Made by a program: the position numbers and the translations under genes. Below the pieces are notes generated by a model. The model did not search any database. It saw only the letters and a list, made by a program, of their open reading frames with translations, and was not told the DNA's origin. Below, piece after piece: positions 54,773-61,806 of a stretch of DNA of 64,000 nucleotides; the stretch's first letter is position 1; each line of letters opens with the position of its first letter. The stretch is from Thermoclostridium stercorarium subsp. stercorarium DSM 8532. Its GTDB lineage: Bacteria > Bacillota > Clostridia > DSM-8532. The stretch lies in NCBI RefSeq assembly GCF_000331995.1, contig NC_020134.1, positions 372,001 through 436,000 on the forward strand. The letters are read 5' to 3'.

Positions 54773-55588
54773 ATGACAACTGTTAATCAAACAGAACTAA
54801 AAAATAAGTTGGCAGAAAAGGCAAAAACACCAGCTAAAACCGGAAATACTGTATTTGATTTAATCAGAAAAATGGAACCTGAAATCAAAAGAGCATTACC
54901 CAAGCAAATAAGCCCAGAACGCTTTGCAAGAATTGCTATGACAGCAGTAAGAAATACGCCTAAACTACAGGCGTGCGAACCGATAAGTTTTATAGCTGCG
55001 CTTATGCAATCAGCTCAATTAGGATTAGAGCCAAATACTCCACTAGGACAAGCATATCTAATTCCATACGGCAAAGAAGTTCAATTCCAATTAGGTTACC
55101 AGGGCATGCTTACATTAGCATATAGAACCGGAGAATATCAAAGTATATATGCTATGCCTGTATATGCGAACGACGAATTCGAATATGAATATGGACTTAA
55201 CGAGAAGTTAGTCCATAAACCAGCGCCAGACCCTGAAGGCGAACCAATTTACTATTACGCGGTATACAAACTTAAAAACGGTGGGCATGGATTCGTTGTA
55301 ATGAGTAGGCAGCAAATTGAAAGGCATCGAGATAAATATTCGCCATCTGCAAAGCAAGGTAAATTCAGTCCATGGAATACTGATTTTGATAGTATGGCAA
55401 AAAAGACAGTGCTTAAACAACTACTTAAATACGCACCAAAGAGTGTAGAGTTTGCCACCCAGATAGCACAGGACGAAACTATCAAGACAGAGATTGCAGA
55501 AGATATGACTGAGGTTCAGGGTATTGAAGTAGAGTATGAGGCCACTGACGATCAGGAAAATCAGGAAAATCAAGAACAGGAGGATTAA
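54773..55588 (+). CDS. recT: RecT single-strand annealing protein
   Basis: 271 residues. The RecT signature is visible in AALMQSAQLGLEPNTPLGQ and PYGKEVQFQLGYQGMLTLAY, and DSMAKKTVLKQLLKYAPKS closes the core. The C-terminus is acidic and Gln/Glu-rich (repeated QENQE), typical for contacts with SSB. It anneals complementary strands made by the YqaJ nuclease. Fourteen bases separate the two genes. Confidence 0.95.
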   Translation: MTTVNQTELKNKLAEKAKTPAKTGNTVFDLIRKMEPEIKRALPKQISPERFARIAMTAVRNTPKLQACEPISFIAALMQSAQLGLEPNTPLGQAYLIPYGKEVQFQLGYQGMLTLAYRTGEYQSIYAMPVYANDEFEYEYGLNEKLVHKPAPDPEGEPIYYYAVYKLKNGGHGFVVMSRQQIERHRDKYSPSAKQGKFSPWNTDFDSMAKKTVLKQLLKYAPKSVEFATQIAQDETIKTEIAEDMTEVQGIEVEYEATDDQENQENQEQED

Positions 55589-55663
55589 ATATGGGAGGAT
55601 TGTTTTTTTGACAAAGTTCGATGAAATGAATCGTTGCAAAAAATGTTTAGAGGAGGAGTCAAA

Positions 55664-55998
55664 ATGAGCTCCTATATAGAAGATACGAGCCGCCAAAGCG
55701 GCGGCTCCGTATCAAAAATAAGACGAGATTCATAGTTTTCGTATTAGTTGTATTATCGGCAATTGTTGCACTTTTTATACTACGCCAGGGAAGCGAGCAA
55801 GTATCGTACAAACCGTACCGAGTAGGATACGGCGATACATACTGGCACATTGCAAGGGAGCTCCAGGAGGCGGGATACAGACCGCGAGCCGATATCCGAG
55901 AGATAGTGCACGAATTAATAGAGCTGTCAGGAATAAAGGCACACGAGCTTAAAGAGGGAGACATTATCTTAGTCCCAGACTTGGAAGAATTGAAATGA
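55664..55998 (+). pseudogene. LysM-type membrane protein gene, frameshifted near its start
   Basis: A GAGGAGGAG site serves ATG 55664, but that frame reads MSSYIEDTSRQ and stops at TAG after 23 codons. The -1 frame is open through the same stretch: KRRLRIKNKTRFIVFVLVVL (basic start, membrane helix) and a LysM-like domain (YGDTYWHIARELQEAGY, LKEGDIILVPDLEEL). It ends in TGA overlapping the next gene region. It has no start of its own. A 19-codon frame (TTG 55608, with a CKKC) stops over ATG 55664. One indel explains the break. Confidence 0.7.
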
Positions 55999-56018
55999 GC
56001 GCAAGGCGGTGCAAATGT

Positions 56019-56897
56019 ATGAACTATATAAAGGAAATCGAGGCCTTCGAAGATTGGTTGGAGATTAACCACTTGCCGACAACAGCGCAGTTGTTATGGT
56101 ACAAACTTTTTGTACTATGCAACAGGGCTGGTTGGGCTGAATGGTTGTCCGTGACCAATCAGGCTTTGATGGCCAAAATCGGGGCCTCATCAGAAAAAAC
56201 GCTAATCGAAGCAAGAAACAGACTAAAACAGGCAGGGCTAATTGATTTTAAGCCGGGGAAGAAAGGACAGCCGACAAAGTACAAACTTTTTTCAGTAGAA
56301 GAAATACTTAAAAAAATACACTGTAAAAAATACAGTGTAAATAATGAAGTGTTTAGTGCAGTGCAAGATACAGTATATCCTACAGTAAAAACTACAGTAA
56401 AAAGTGCAGACATATATAAACATAAACAAGAAACAGAAACAGATATAAATAATAATTCTATCTCTAACGAGATAGTGTCGGCTGATGCCGACTCACCCTC
56501 GTCAAACCTACATCAACAACAAAAAGAGAAGATTCCATATCAGCGTATCGTTGAGATGTACAACAGTATCTGTGTTTCACTGCCTAAAGTAGAACAAATC
56601 ACCGAAAAACGGCGAAGACATATTCGGGTGGCGTGGAAGAACTTCAAGGGCGACTTAACGAAATTTGAAGAGGTATTCCGCCGTGCTGAAGAAAGCGACT
56701 TTCTGACGGGGCGGAGCGGAAAATGGACGGGATGTAACTTTGATTGGCTTATAATCTACAACAACATGGTTAAGGTCCTAGAAGGCACATATGACAACAA
56801 AGTTATGGGAGGATATTCTGATGGGCGAAATTCTCAGTATAGACGAAGTGATGAAAAGAGCAAGTCAACAAGCACTTACGATAAATTCTACGAATGA
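56019..56897 (+). CDS. Phage replication protein, winged-helix replisome organizer type
   Basis: About 292 residues. The N-terminal half is a winged helix (VTNQALMAKIGASSEKTLIE, RLKQAGLIDF). A polar linker is followed by a C-terminal domain with IVEMYNSICVSLPKVEQ and WKNFKGDLTKFEEVFRRAEE, as in phage initiators that recruit helicase loaders. ATG 56019 with AAGGCGGTG is preferred over 55995. It overlaps the DnaC-like loader gene by 77 bases. Origins of such phages often lie inside this gene; direct repeats of GTAAAAACTACAGT type at 56390-56405 may be relevant. Confidence 0.85.
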   Translation: MNYIKEIEAFEDWLEINHLPTTAQLLWYKLFVLCNRAGWAEWLSVTNQALMAKIGASSEKTLIEARNRLKQAGLIDFKPGKKGQPTKYKLFSVEEILKKIHCKKYSVNNEVFSAVQDTVYPTVKTTVKSADIYKHKQETETDINNNSISNEIVSADADSPSSNLHQQQKEKIPYQRIVEMYNSICVSLPKVEQITEKRRRHIRVAWKNFKGDLTKFEEVFRRAEESDFLTGRSGKWTGCNFDWLIIYNNMVKVLEGTYDNKVMGGYSDGRNSQYRRSDEKSKSTSTYDKFYE

Positions 56898-57711
56898 CGA
56901 GGTTGATGGAGGACTGGTGGACGATCCAAGGTATGAGCCTGAACCCTGCCCTTATTGTGGGAGGATGCTAAAACATAAAGCGTACTCTTTATTTGGACGA
57001 CTGTTCGGTTCTCACTTGGAGCAATGTGATTGCCCTGGTGCAGTGGCAAAGCGCGAACGGCTATATCAAGAACAACTCAAAAGACAACAGGAGGAAGAAT
57101 TACGCCAGCGGATGAGAAAAATTGAGCGGCTTTTTGACCAGAGCAGGCTTGGTAAAAGATTCAGAGATCGAACATTTGAAGCATTTGAGATTAGGGACTA
57201 CAACAGGAAAGCTTTTGAAATAGCATTAGACTACGCGCAAAATTTTGGCAGGTACAAAGAAAAGGGAGAAGGGCTCTTTATTACTGGTGGGTATGGTGTA
57301 GGCAAAACCCACTTAGCTGCAGCAATAACTAATTATCTCATTCAAAACTTAAAAGGCACCGTAATTTTCGGCAATGTGACAACACTTCTTGGACGGTTGC
57401 GTTTTGCATATAGCGATGACAGCGAGTATGAGGAAACACAGATCTTAAAAGAACTGTATGATGTGGATCTACTGGTGATAGATGATCTCGGCAAAGAAAA
57501 ACCAACGCCATGGGTGGAAGAAAAGCTTTATAACGTTATAAACGAGCGCTACGAAAACTATAAACCTATAATAGTTACGAGCAACCTTGGGGTTGAAGAA
57601 ATTGAGAAAAGGTTAGAAACATGCGGGGGAGCGATAGTGTCAAGAATAATTGAAATGTGCCGGGGTGTAAAAATAATGGGAGCTGACTATAGAAAAGAAA
57701 AAATAAAATAG
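56821..57711 (+). CDS. Phage helicase loader, DnaC-like ATPase
   Basis: 296 residues. A zinc site (CPYCGRMLKHK and EQCDCPGA) precedes the AAA+ domain with Walker A ITGGYGVGKTHLAAAI and Walker B LLVIDDLGKEKPT. It loads the replicative helicase at the phage origin with the organizer protein. ATG 56821, after GGGAGGAT, is used; the longer frame from 56791 has no site. It resembles the host loader at 25-26 kb in layout. Confidence 0.92.
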   Translation: MGEILSIDEVMKRASQQALTINSTNDEVDGGLVDDPRYEPEPCPYCGRMLKHKAYSLFGRLFGSHLEQCDCPGAVAKRERLYQEQLKRQQEEELRQRMRKIERLFDQSRLGKRFRDRTFEAFEIRDYNRKAFEIALDYAQNFGRYKEKGEGLFITGGYGVGKTHLAAAITNYLIQNLKGTVIFGNVTTLLGRLRFAYSDDSEYEETQILKELYDVDLLVIDDLGKEKPTPWVEEKLYNVINERYENYKPIIVTSNLGVEEIEKRLETCGGAIVSRIIEMCRGVKIMGADYRKEKIK

Positions 57712-57727
57712 TGGAGATGGTGTAATT

Positions 57728-58090
57728 GTGAATGTCAAAAGAAAAGGGAAAAGGGGAGAGTTAGAATTAGCAAAGAAACTTCGAGAATATGGCTACAACT
57801 GCCGGCGTGGTCAACAGTATTCAGGAATAGAGGGGAAAGATGTAGTTGGCTTACCACATATACATATTGAGTGCAAAAGGCAAGAACGACTGAATATATA
57901 TGAGGCTATAGCACAAGCAGTAAATGATGCAAAAGAAGGAGAAAAGCCAGCAGTATTTCATCGGAAAAACCATTGCGAATGGTTGGTAACAATGCGATTA
58001 AGTGACTGGATTGAATTATACCGTGAATGGGAAGGTGGAATATGGTTAGAAGAGAGGGGACATTGCGGTGATACAGGAGAAGCAAAATAA
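57728..58090 (+). CDS. Hjc-like Holliday junction resolvase (PD-(D/E)XK nuclease)
   Basis: 120 residues. KGKRGELELAKKLREYGYNC gives the first Glu, KDVVGLPHIHIECKRQE the D...E-x-K core. This is the pattern of archaeal-type Hjc and phage resolvases. It probably cuts branched DNA made in replication and recombination. GTG 57728 follows GGAGATGGTG. Confidence 0.82.
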   Translation: MNVKRKGKRGELELAKKLREYGYNCRRGQQYSGIEGKDVVGLPHIHIECKRQERLNIYEAIAQAVNDAKEGEKPAVFHRKNHCEWLVTMRLSDWIELYREWEGGIWLEERGHCGDTGEAK

Positions 58091-58119
58091 TACGGGAAAG
58101 CATTTTAGGAGGGACTGGG

Positions 58120-58329
58120 ATGACTAAGAAGGAATGGGAAAATTGCAATACGTGCTGGACTTGTAAGTATAGAATAGTCAGACCAGGAGGCTCTATCTCA
58201 CACAGAGAGGCACGGGCATATATATTCTGCGGATATGGCGGCGGCATGAACATTCTGACTAATAAGGACATCATATCTAGCCCAGATTGTAAGCATAGGG
58301 AGAAGGAAGAATGGAGAGGTGGGAAATGA
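58120..58329 (+). CDS. Small Cys-rich phage protein
   Basis: 69 residues with CNTCWTCKYRIV near the start and Cys37 and Cys57 later, so a zinc site is likely. AGGAGGGACTGGG precedes the ATG. Function unknown. Its stop overlaps the next start (ATGA). Confidence 0.7.
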   Translation: MTKKEWENCNTCWTCKYRIVRPGGSISHREARAYIFCGYGGGMNILTNKDIISSPDCKHREKEEWRGGK

Positions 58330-58490
58330 TGCAATTGTCAATAGAGACACCGAGATCACGGAAGTTGCACGAGAAAGAGCTTAAGCTGCTGGAATTCATC
58401 CGGCGGCTTGGGTATGGCGAAATACTTATAAAGGTGCAAGATGGCTTGCCCGTGATGGTGGAGCGGGCGACGGAGAAGATAAAACTTTAG
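58326..58490 (+). CDS. YezD-like (DUF2292) small protein
   Basis: 54 residues: EKELKLLEFIRRLGYGEILI then KVQDGLPVMVERATEKIKL. This matches the DUF2292/YezD pattern (helix, GxxTIxVQDG strand, VEKxEKIRL end). The role is unknown. It starts at ATG 58326 over the stop of the preceding gene. Confidence 0.75.
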   Translation: MMQLSIETPRSRKLHEKELKLLEFIRRLGYGEILIKVQDGLPVMVERATEKIKL

Positions 58491-58502
58491 GAGGAGAGAA
58501 AG

Positions 58503-58868
58503 ATGAATAAAATATATTTTGCTTATGTTGATGAAGATATGGGAGGAACTTTTATATCTGCCCCCAATTTGAAAATAGCGAAGAAACTCGCATTGAATGA
58601 TGCATCTATTGCTTTGTATATAGATAGCTATATAGACCTTAAATGCCATTGTGTAAGGGATGAAAATAATAAAATAAAGAAAACAAATCTGCCTACTAAA
58701 ATATTGACGATACAGGAAATACTGCAAGAGCGATGCCACTGGTGGAACTGTTACAACTGCGAACAAGACGAGTATTTTGAATATGCATATCAAGAGATTG
58801 ATGGTACTGATTATTACAAATGTCCAAAATGTGGTGGGATATATTATATCCCATATGCTGGATTATAA
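58503..58868 (+). CDS. Phage protein with C-terminal zinc ribbon
   Basis: 121 residues. The C-terminal 50 residues hold CYNCEQDEYFEYAYQEID and YKCPKCGGIYYIP, two CxxC knuckles of a zinc ribbon. The N-terminal part is alpha/beta and unrecognised. GGAGGAGAGAAAG precedes the ATG. Confidence 0.72.
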   Translation: MNKIYFAYVDEDMGGTFISAPNLKIAKKLALNDASIALYIDSYIDLKCHCVRDENNKIKKTNLPTKILTIQEILQERCHWWNCYNCEQDEYFEYAYQEIDGTDYYKCPKCGGIYYIPYAGL

Positions 58869-58887
58869 AAATGGAGAAGGTGAAGTT

Positions 58888-59092
58888 ATGAGTAAAGTGA
58901 TAATTTATATGCGAAGTGGAAATAAAATAGAGCAAACTCTATTTTGATTGCGAAGAAATCACAGTAAAAAGAAATGGATTTGGGCAAATAAGAGAGATTG
59001 AAATAGAACGGAGAGTGAAAAGAAAAAAGGGGGAAAAAGAAATAGTGTATATTGATTTAAATCAGATAGAGGGAATTATTGTTAATAAATAG
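58888..59092 (+). pseudogene. Small phage gene split by a one-base frameshift
   Basis: AGGTGAAG serves ATG 58888; the frame reads MSKVIIYMRSGNKIEQTLF and stops at TGA 58945. Removing one T from the run of four at 58942-58945 continues the frame for 47 more codons (FDCEEITVKRNGFGQIREIE and IVYIDLNQIEGIIVNK) to TAG 59092. The joined protein of about 66 residues looks coherent. Family unknown. Confidence 0.6.
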
Positions 59093-59135
59093 CTTTTCAC
59101 ATCGTGTATTAGAGTTACTGCTGACCGGAAAACCG

Positions 59136-59186
59136 GAGGCACTTCGACAGCGAAACAAAAGCTGTTGGGGTGCCTCTTTTACTTTG
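59136..59186 (+). terminator. Sixteen-pair stem-loop with T-run
   Basis: Arms 59136-59151 and 59161-59176 pair along all 16 positions (four as G-U), core GAGGCAC / GTGCCTC, loop GAAACAAAA, then TTTTACTTT. It lies in the gap before the next gene and could end the replication transcript. Confidence 0.75.
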
Positions 59187-59200
59187 TGGGAGGGGTGAAT

Positions 59201-59485
59201 GTGAAATACACCTATATTCAGAGAGAATACTCTGAACCATTCATCACGATAGGGGAATACATTTTTGAGACGGATCCTGAAACATTTTTTTCGTTATGTA
59301 AATTATCAAATCCGCTTTATCTAGCTCTTGTTCAATTGGAGCAGAAGGTATTCAAGCCTTTTGTAGATTTATATACACAATTAGAAACCATCTCGACAAG
59401 AGTTTTAGAAAAACTTATGCAAGAGCCTCCTAGACCTGGCCGTGGTGGGCTGCTTCCAGGGGAAGGGGATGAGGCGCTGGTATGA
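59201..59485 (+). CDS. Phage protein of unknown function upstream of the late regulator
   Basis: About 94 residues from GTG 59201, with GGGAGGGGTGA ahead; the longer frame from 59165 begins inside the stem-loop. Text such as YIFETDPETFFSLCKLSNPL is helical; the end is Gly/Pro-rich (RPGRGGLLPGEGDEALV). Function unknown. It overlaps the next gene by four bases. Confidence 0.65.
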   Translation: MKYTYIQREYSEPFITIGEYIFETDPETFFSLCKLSNPLYLALVQLEQKVFKPFVDLYTQLETISTRVLEKLMQEPPRPGRGGLLPGEGDEALV

Positions 59486-59907
59486 CTAAAAAAATAACAA
59501 AGAAGGAACTGAAGCAAATAAAACACCTCAAAAGCGAAATAGAAATGCTGAAAAAACAAGTAGAAAACTTGGATTATGTTGTTACAACAGATACCGTGAA
59601 AGGCTCGACTCCTTATTTCCCTTACATAGAACGCAATATAAAAATAACTGGGATAGATTACAAGGACTATAATCGCAGACTGAAAAGATTGCAAAGAATG
59701 CTTAGAAGAAGAATAGAGGAATTAATGGATCTTGTGGAACAAGCGAATGAGTATATAGGAAGCATAGAGGATAGTTTAATGCGGCAGATACTAACATTAA
59801 GGTATATTAACGGGCTTACTTGGGAGCAAGTAGCAGCAAGCATAGGAGGCAATAATACGGCGGACAGTGTGAGAAAAGCAGCTGAAAGGTTTTTAGCCAA
59901 GGGCTAA
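59482..59907 (+). CDS. ArpU/DUF1492-type phage late transcription regulator
   Basis: 141 residues: a basic coiled-coil N-terminus and a sigma-region-4-like helix-turn-helix at the end (RQILTLRYINGLTWEQVAAS, then NTADSVRKAAERFL). Proteins of this type switch on the packaging and structural genes. It sits directly before the promoter region with TGTCCG repeats and the terminase genes, the usual position. Confidence 0.85.
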   Translation: MTKKITKKELKQIKHLKSEIEMLKKQVENLDYVVTTDTVKGSTPYFPYIERNIKITGIDYKDYNRRLKRLQRMLRRRIEELMDLVEQANEYIGSIEDSLMRQILTLRYINGLTWEQVAASIGGNNTADSVRKAAERFLAKG

Positions 59908-59910
59908 AGT

Positions 59911-59943
59911 TGTCCGCTATGTCCGTTTTTTCTGTGATATGAT
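59911..59943 (+). promoter_or_regulatory. Candidate late promoter with TGTCCG repeats
   Basis: TGTCCG at 59911-59916 and 59920-59925 (9-base spacing) lie where a -35 would be, ahead of TATGAT at 59938-59943. No consensus -35 exists, which suits a promoter that needs an activator such as the ArpU-type protein encoded just before. Confidence 0.55.
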
Positions 59944-59972
59944 TTATGATGAAAAATTATATCGAGCATTCC

Positions 59973-60080
59973 AAGCAGCCTGGTTTGGGCTGCTTTTGAT
60001 GTATATATGCTTCCTCTCCTCCAGCCCGGTTGCCCCGCCGGGCTTTGTTGTCGAAGATAAAGCCTTTGGGCTCTTTTTTC
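59973..60080 (+). terminator. Two or three tandem hairpins in the late leader
   Basis: AGCAGCC/GGCTGCT (59974-59994, then TTTTG), AGCCCGG/CCGGGCT (60023-60044, then TTGTTG) and a short AGCC/GGCT (60061-60072, then CTTTTTT). They lie between the late promoter and terS, so read-through or antitermination may be involved. Confidence 0.5.
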
Positions 60081-60109
60081 ATGCACATTTTTAAGGCAGG
60101 TGAGGTGAT

Positions 60110-60350
60110 GTGAAGCTCACGGAAAAGCAGAAAGCATTTTGCGATTATTACATTGAAACGTTAAATGCGACTGAAAGCTACAAAAGGGCAGGATATAGAG
60201 TTAAATCGGATGCTGCGGCTAGAGTTAACGCTTCAAGATTGCTAACAAATGCTAACGTTAGGAAATACATTGAAGAGAGGATGAAGCAAAAAGAATCCGA
60301 GCGCATCGCCTCACAAAATGAGGTTCTGGAATTCCTCACTCGCGTCATGG
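60110..60350 (+). pseudogene. terS: Terminase small subunit, truncated by IS256
   Basis: GTG 60110 after GGTGAGGTGAT reads TEKQKAFCDYYIETLNATES, then YKRAGYRVKSDAAARVNAS and NVRKYIEERM, the DNA-binding N-terminus of SPP1-like TerS. After about 80 codons the frame runs into the IS256 element and ends in SCQEFCV. The C-terminal oligomerisation part is missing. Confidence 0.9.
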
Positions 60351-61646
60351 AGAGTTGTCAAGAATTTTGTGTCTGATTAAAGTAACGTAACTGGAAAATT
60401 TGTTGTATTTCATAAATGTGAGCATTTATCATTGGTACCGCTTTTTTCCATTTTGTCCGCCTCAAGTTCTCCCTCTGTAAATATATGTTAATTTCCAATA
60501 CTTCGACAGAGTTAAAGTAACCACCCGATCTTATCCGAATTTTTTCAACTAGACTGTTGATACTCTCTACACTGTTGGTAGTATAAACATGCTTCCTCAA
60601 GGATTCGGGGTATTTAATGAAAGCCATATAATGTTCTGCTTTCTCCATGAGAATGTTCATATATCGGCTATATTTACTCTTAAATTTACTGCAAAGGTCA
60701 TAAAACTTTTGAACAGCTTCATCAAAGGAAGAAGCAAATTTTATTTTATCGAGTTCTTTATTGAATTCTGCGGCATCAGCTTTGGTCATGTATTTGCGGA
60801 TATTTCTCTGAAGGTGTACAAAACAGAGCTGATGATCAGCATATGGATATACAGCTTTGACGGTCTCGATAATACCTGGGAAATCATCACTTACAACCAC
60901 TAAAACTCGTTTAAGACCGCGGTTTATCAAGTCTTCAAAGACCTTGTTCCAATCGGCTCTGTTTTCTTTGCCGAAGAAGGTGTAAAGGCCAAAGATGTCT
61001 TTCTTACCTTCCATATCAACGCCAAGGATTATGTAGCATGCGGCTTTCTTCACTTTTGAGCCGTCTTTTATCTCACAATGATAAGCATCGATTAATAAAG
61101 CAAACACCGATTCGGGTAATTCCCGTTGTTTGAAAAGGTCTAATTCACTTTTTAGGTCATCTTTGATTTTGTTGAGTTCATCATCAGAGTAAGGAAGGTT
61201 GAGGCTTTTGAGGGTATTTAAGAGAGAAGATTCTGAATAACCGTTGACAACAAGGGACATAAGAAGGTCTGTATAGGATTCATCCACCCTTTTATACGGT
61301 TCAGGTAGGATGTGGGGTCTGAAATCGCCAGTGCGAGTTCTTGGGACAGAGATGTCCAGGTTACCCATAGGTGTACCAAGTTTTCTATCATAAAAGCCGT
61401 TGCCTTTGTCGTTCTCGTTTTTCAAGAGATAGATTTGGCGTTCAGACAACATAAACCAGTCGAGCAAATCCTCCAGCAACTTTTTGAGGGCAGGGCGTGA
61501 TGGATCTGAATCAGAGCAATACTGGTTTAATACTTTTTCAACCGCCATATTTTTGACTGTTTCATAATAGGTATTTTTATCCATAATTACCAGCCTCCTT
61601 TGTGATTTTATTATACACCAGACACAATTTTATTTTAACACCCCGA
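60350..61646 (-). mobile_element. IS256-family insertion sequence, copy 2
   Basis: Same sequence and orientation as copy 1. Left junction ...GTCATG|GAGAGTTGTC; right junction ...ACACCCC|GAGAGTTTG or up to two bases later. No target duplication is found, because the flanks belong to different genes (terS and terL). This indicates a deletion next to the element. Confidence 0.92.
60358..61584 (-). CDS. IS256-family transposase (copy 2)
   Basis: 408 residues, identical to the copy 1 protein, with the same DDE residues and ribosome site. It is open and presumably active. Confidence 0.96.
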   Translation of the reverse strand: MDKNTYYETVKNMAVEKVLNQYCSDSDPSRPALKKLLEDLLDWFMLSERQIYLLKNENDKGNGFYDRKLGTPMGNLDISVPRTRTGDFRPHILPEPYKRVDESYTDLLMSLVVNGYSESSLLNTLKSLNLPYSDDELNKIKDDLKSELDLFKQRELPESVFALLIDAYHCEIKDGSKVKKAACYIILGVDMEGKKDIFGLYTFFGKENRADWNKVFEDLINRGLKRVLVVVSDDFPGIIETVKAVYPYADHQLCFVHLQRNIRKYMTKADAAEFNKELDKIKFASSFDEAVQKFYDLCSKFKSKYSRYMNILMEKAEHYMAFIKYPESLRKHVYTTNSVESINSLVEKIRIRSGGYFNSVEVLEINIYLQRENLRRTKWKKAVPMINAHIYEIQQIFQLRYFNQTQNS

Positions 61647-61790
61647 GAGTTTGTAAACTATGAGCTTGAAAAAGATAATAACGGCAATTTTAAGGCCGAA
61701 TTTCCGGATAAAAATAACCATACGATCGATGCTGTCAGATATGCCCTGGAAGATGATATGAAGTCAGGAGGGCTATCAATTCTAAAGTGA
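61647..61790 (+). pseudogene. terL: Terminase large subunit, C-terminal remnant
   Basis: Forty-seven codons in frame after the IS256 end: EFVNYELEKDNNGNFKAEF, then PDKNNHTIDAVRYALEDDM. The HTIDAVRYA block is the closing motif of the TerL nuclease domain (last catalytic Asp). The ATPase and most of the nuclease, about 370 residues, are gone. Confidence 0.85.
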
Positions 61791-61806
61791 AGAAGGTGAT
61801 TAAGGG

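Noticed and set aside
55664-55760. Programmed -1 frameshift in the LysM gene
   Set aside because: The A-run at the overlap (TCA AAA ATA) does not form a X-XXY-YYZ slippery heptamer and no downstream pseudoknot is evident, so an ordinary indel is more likely.
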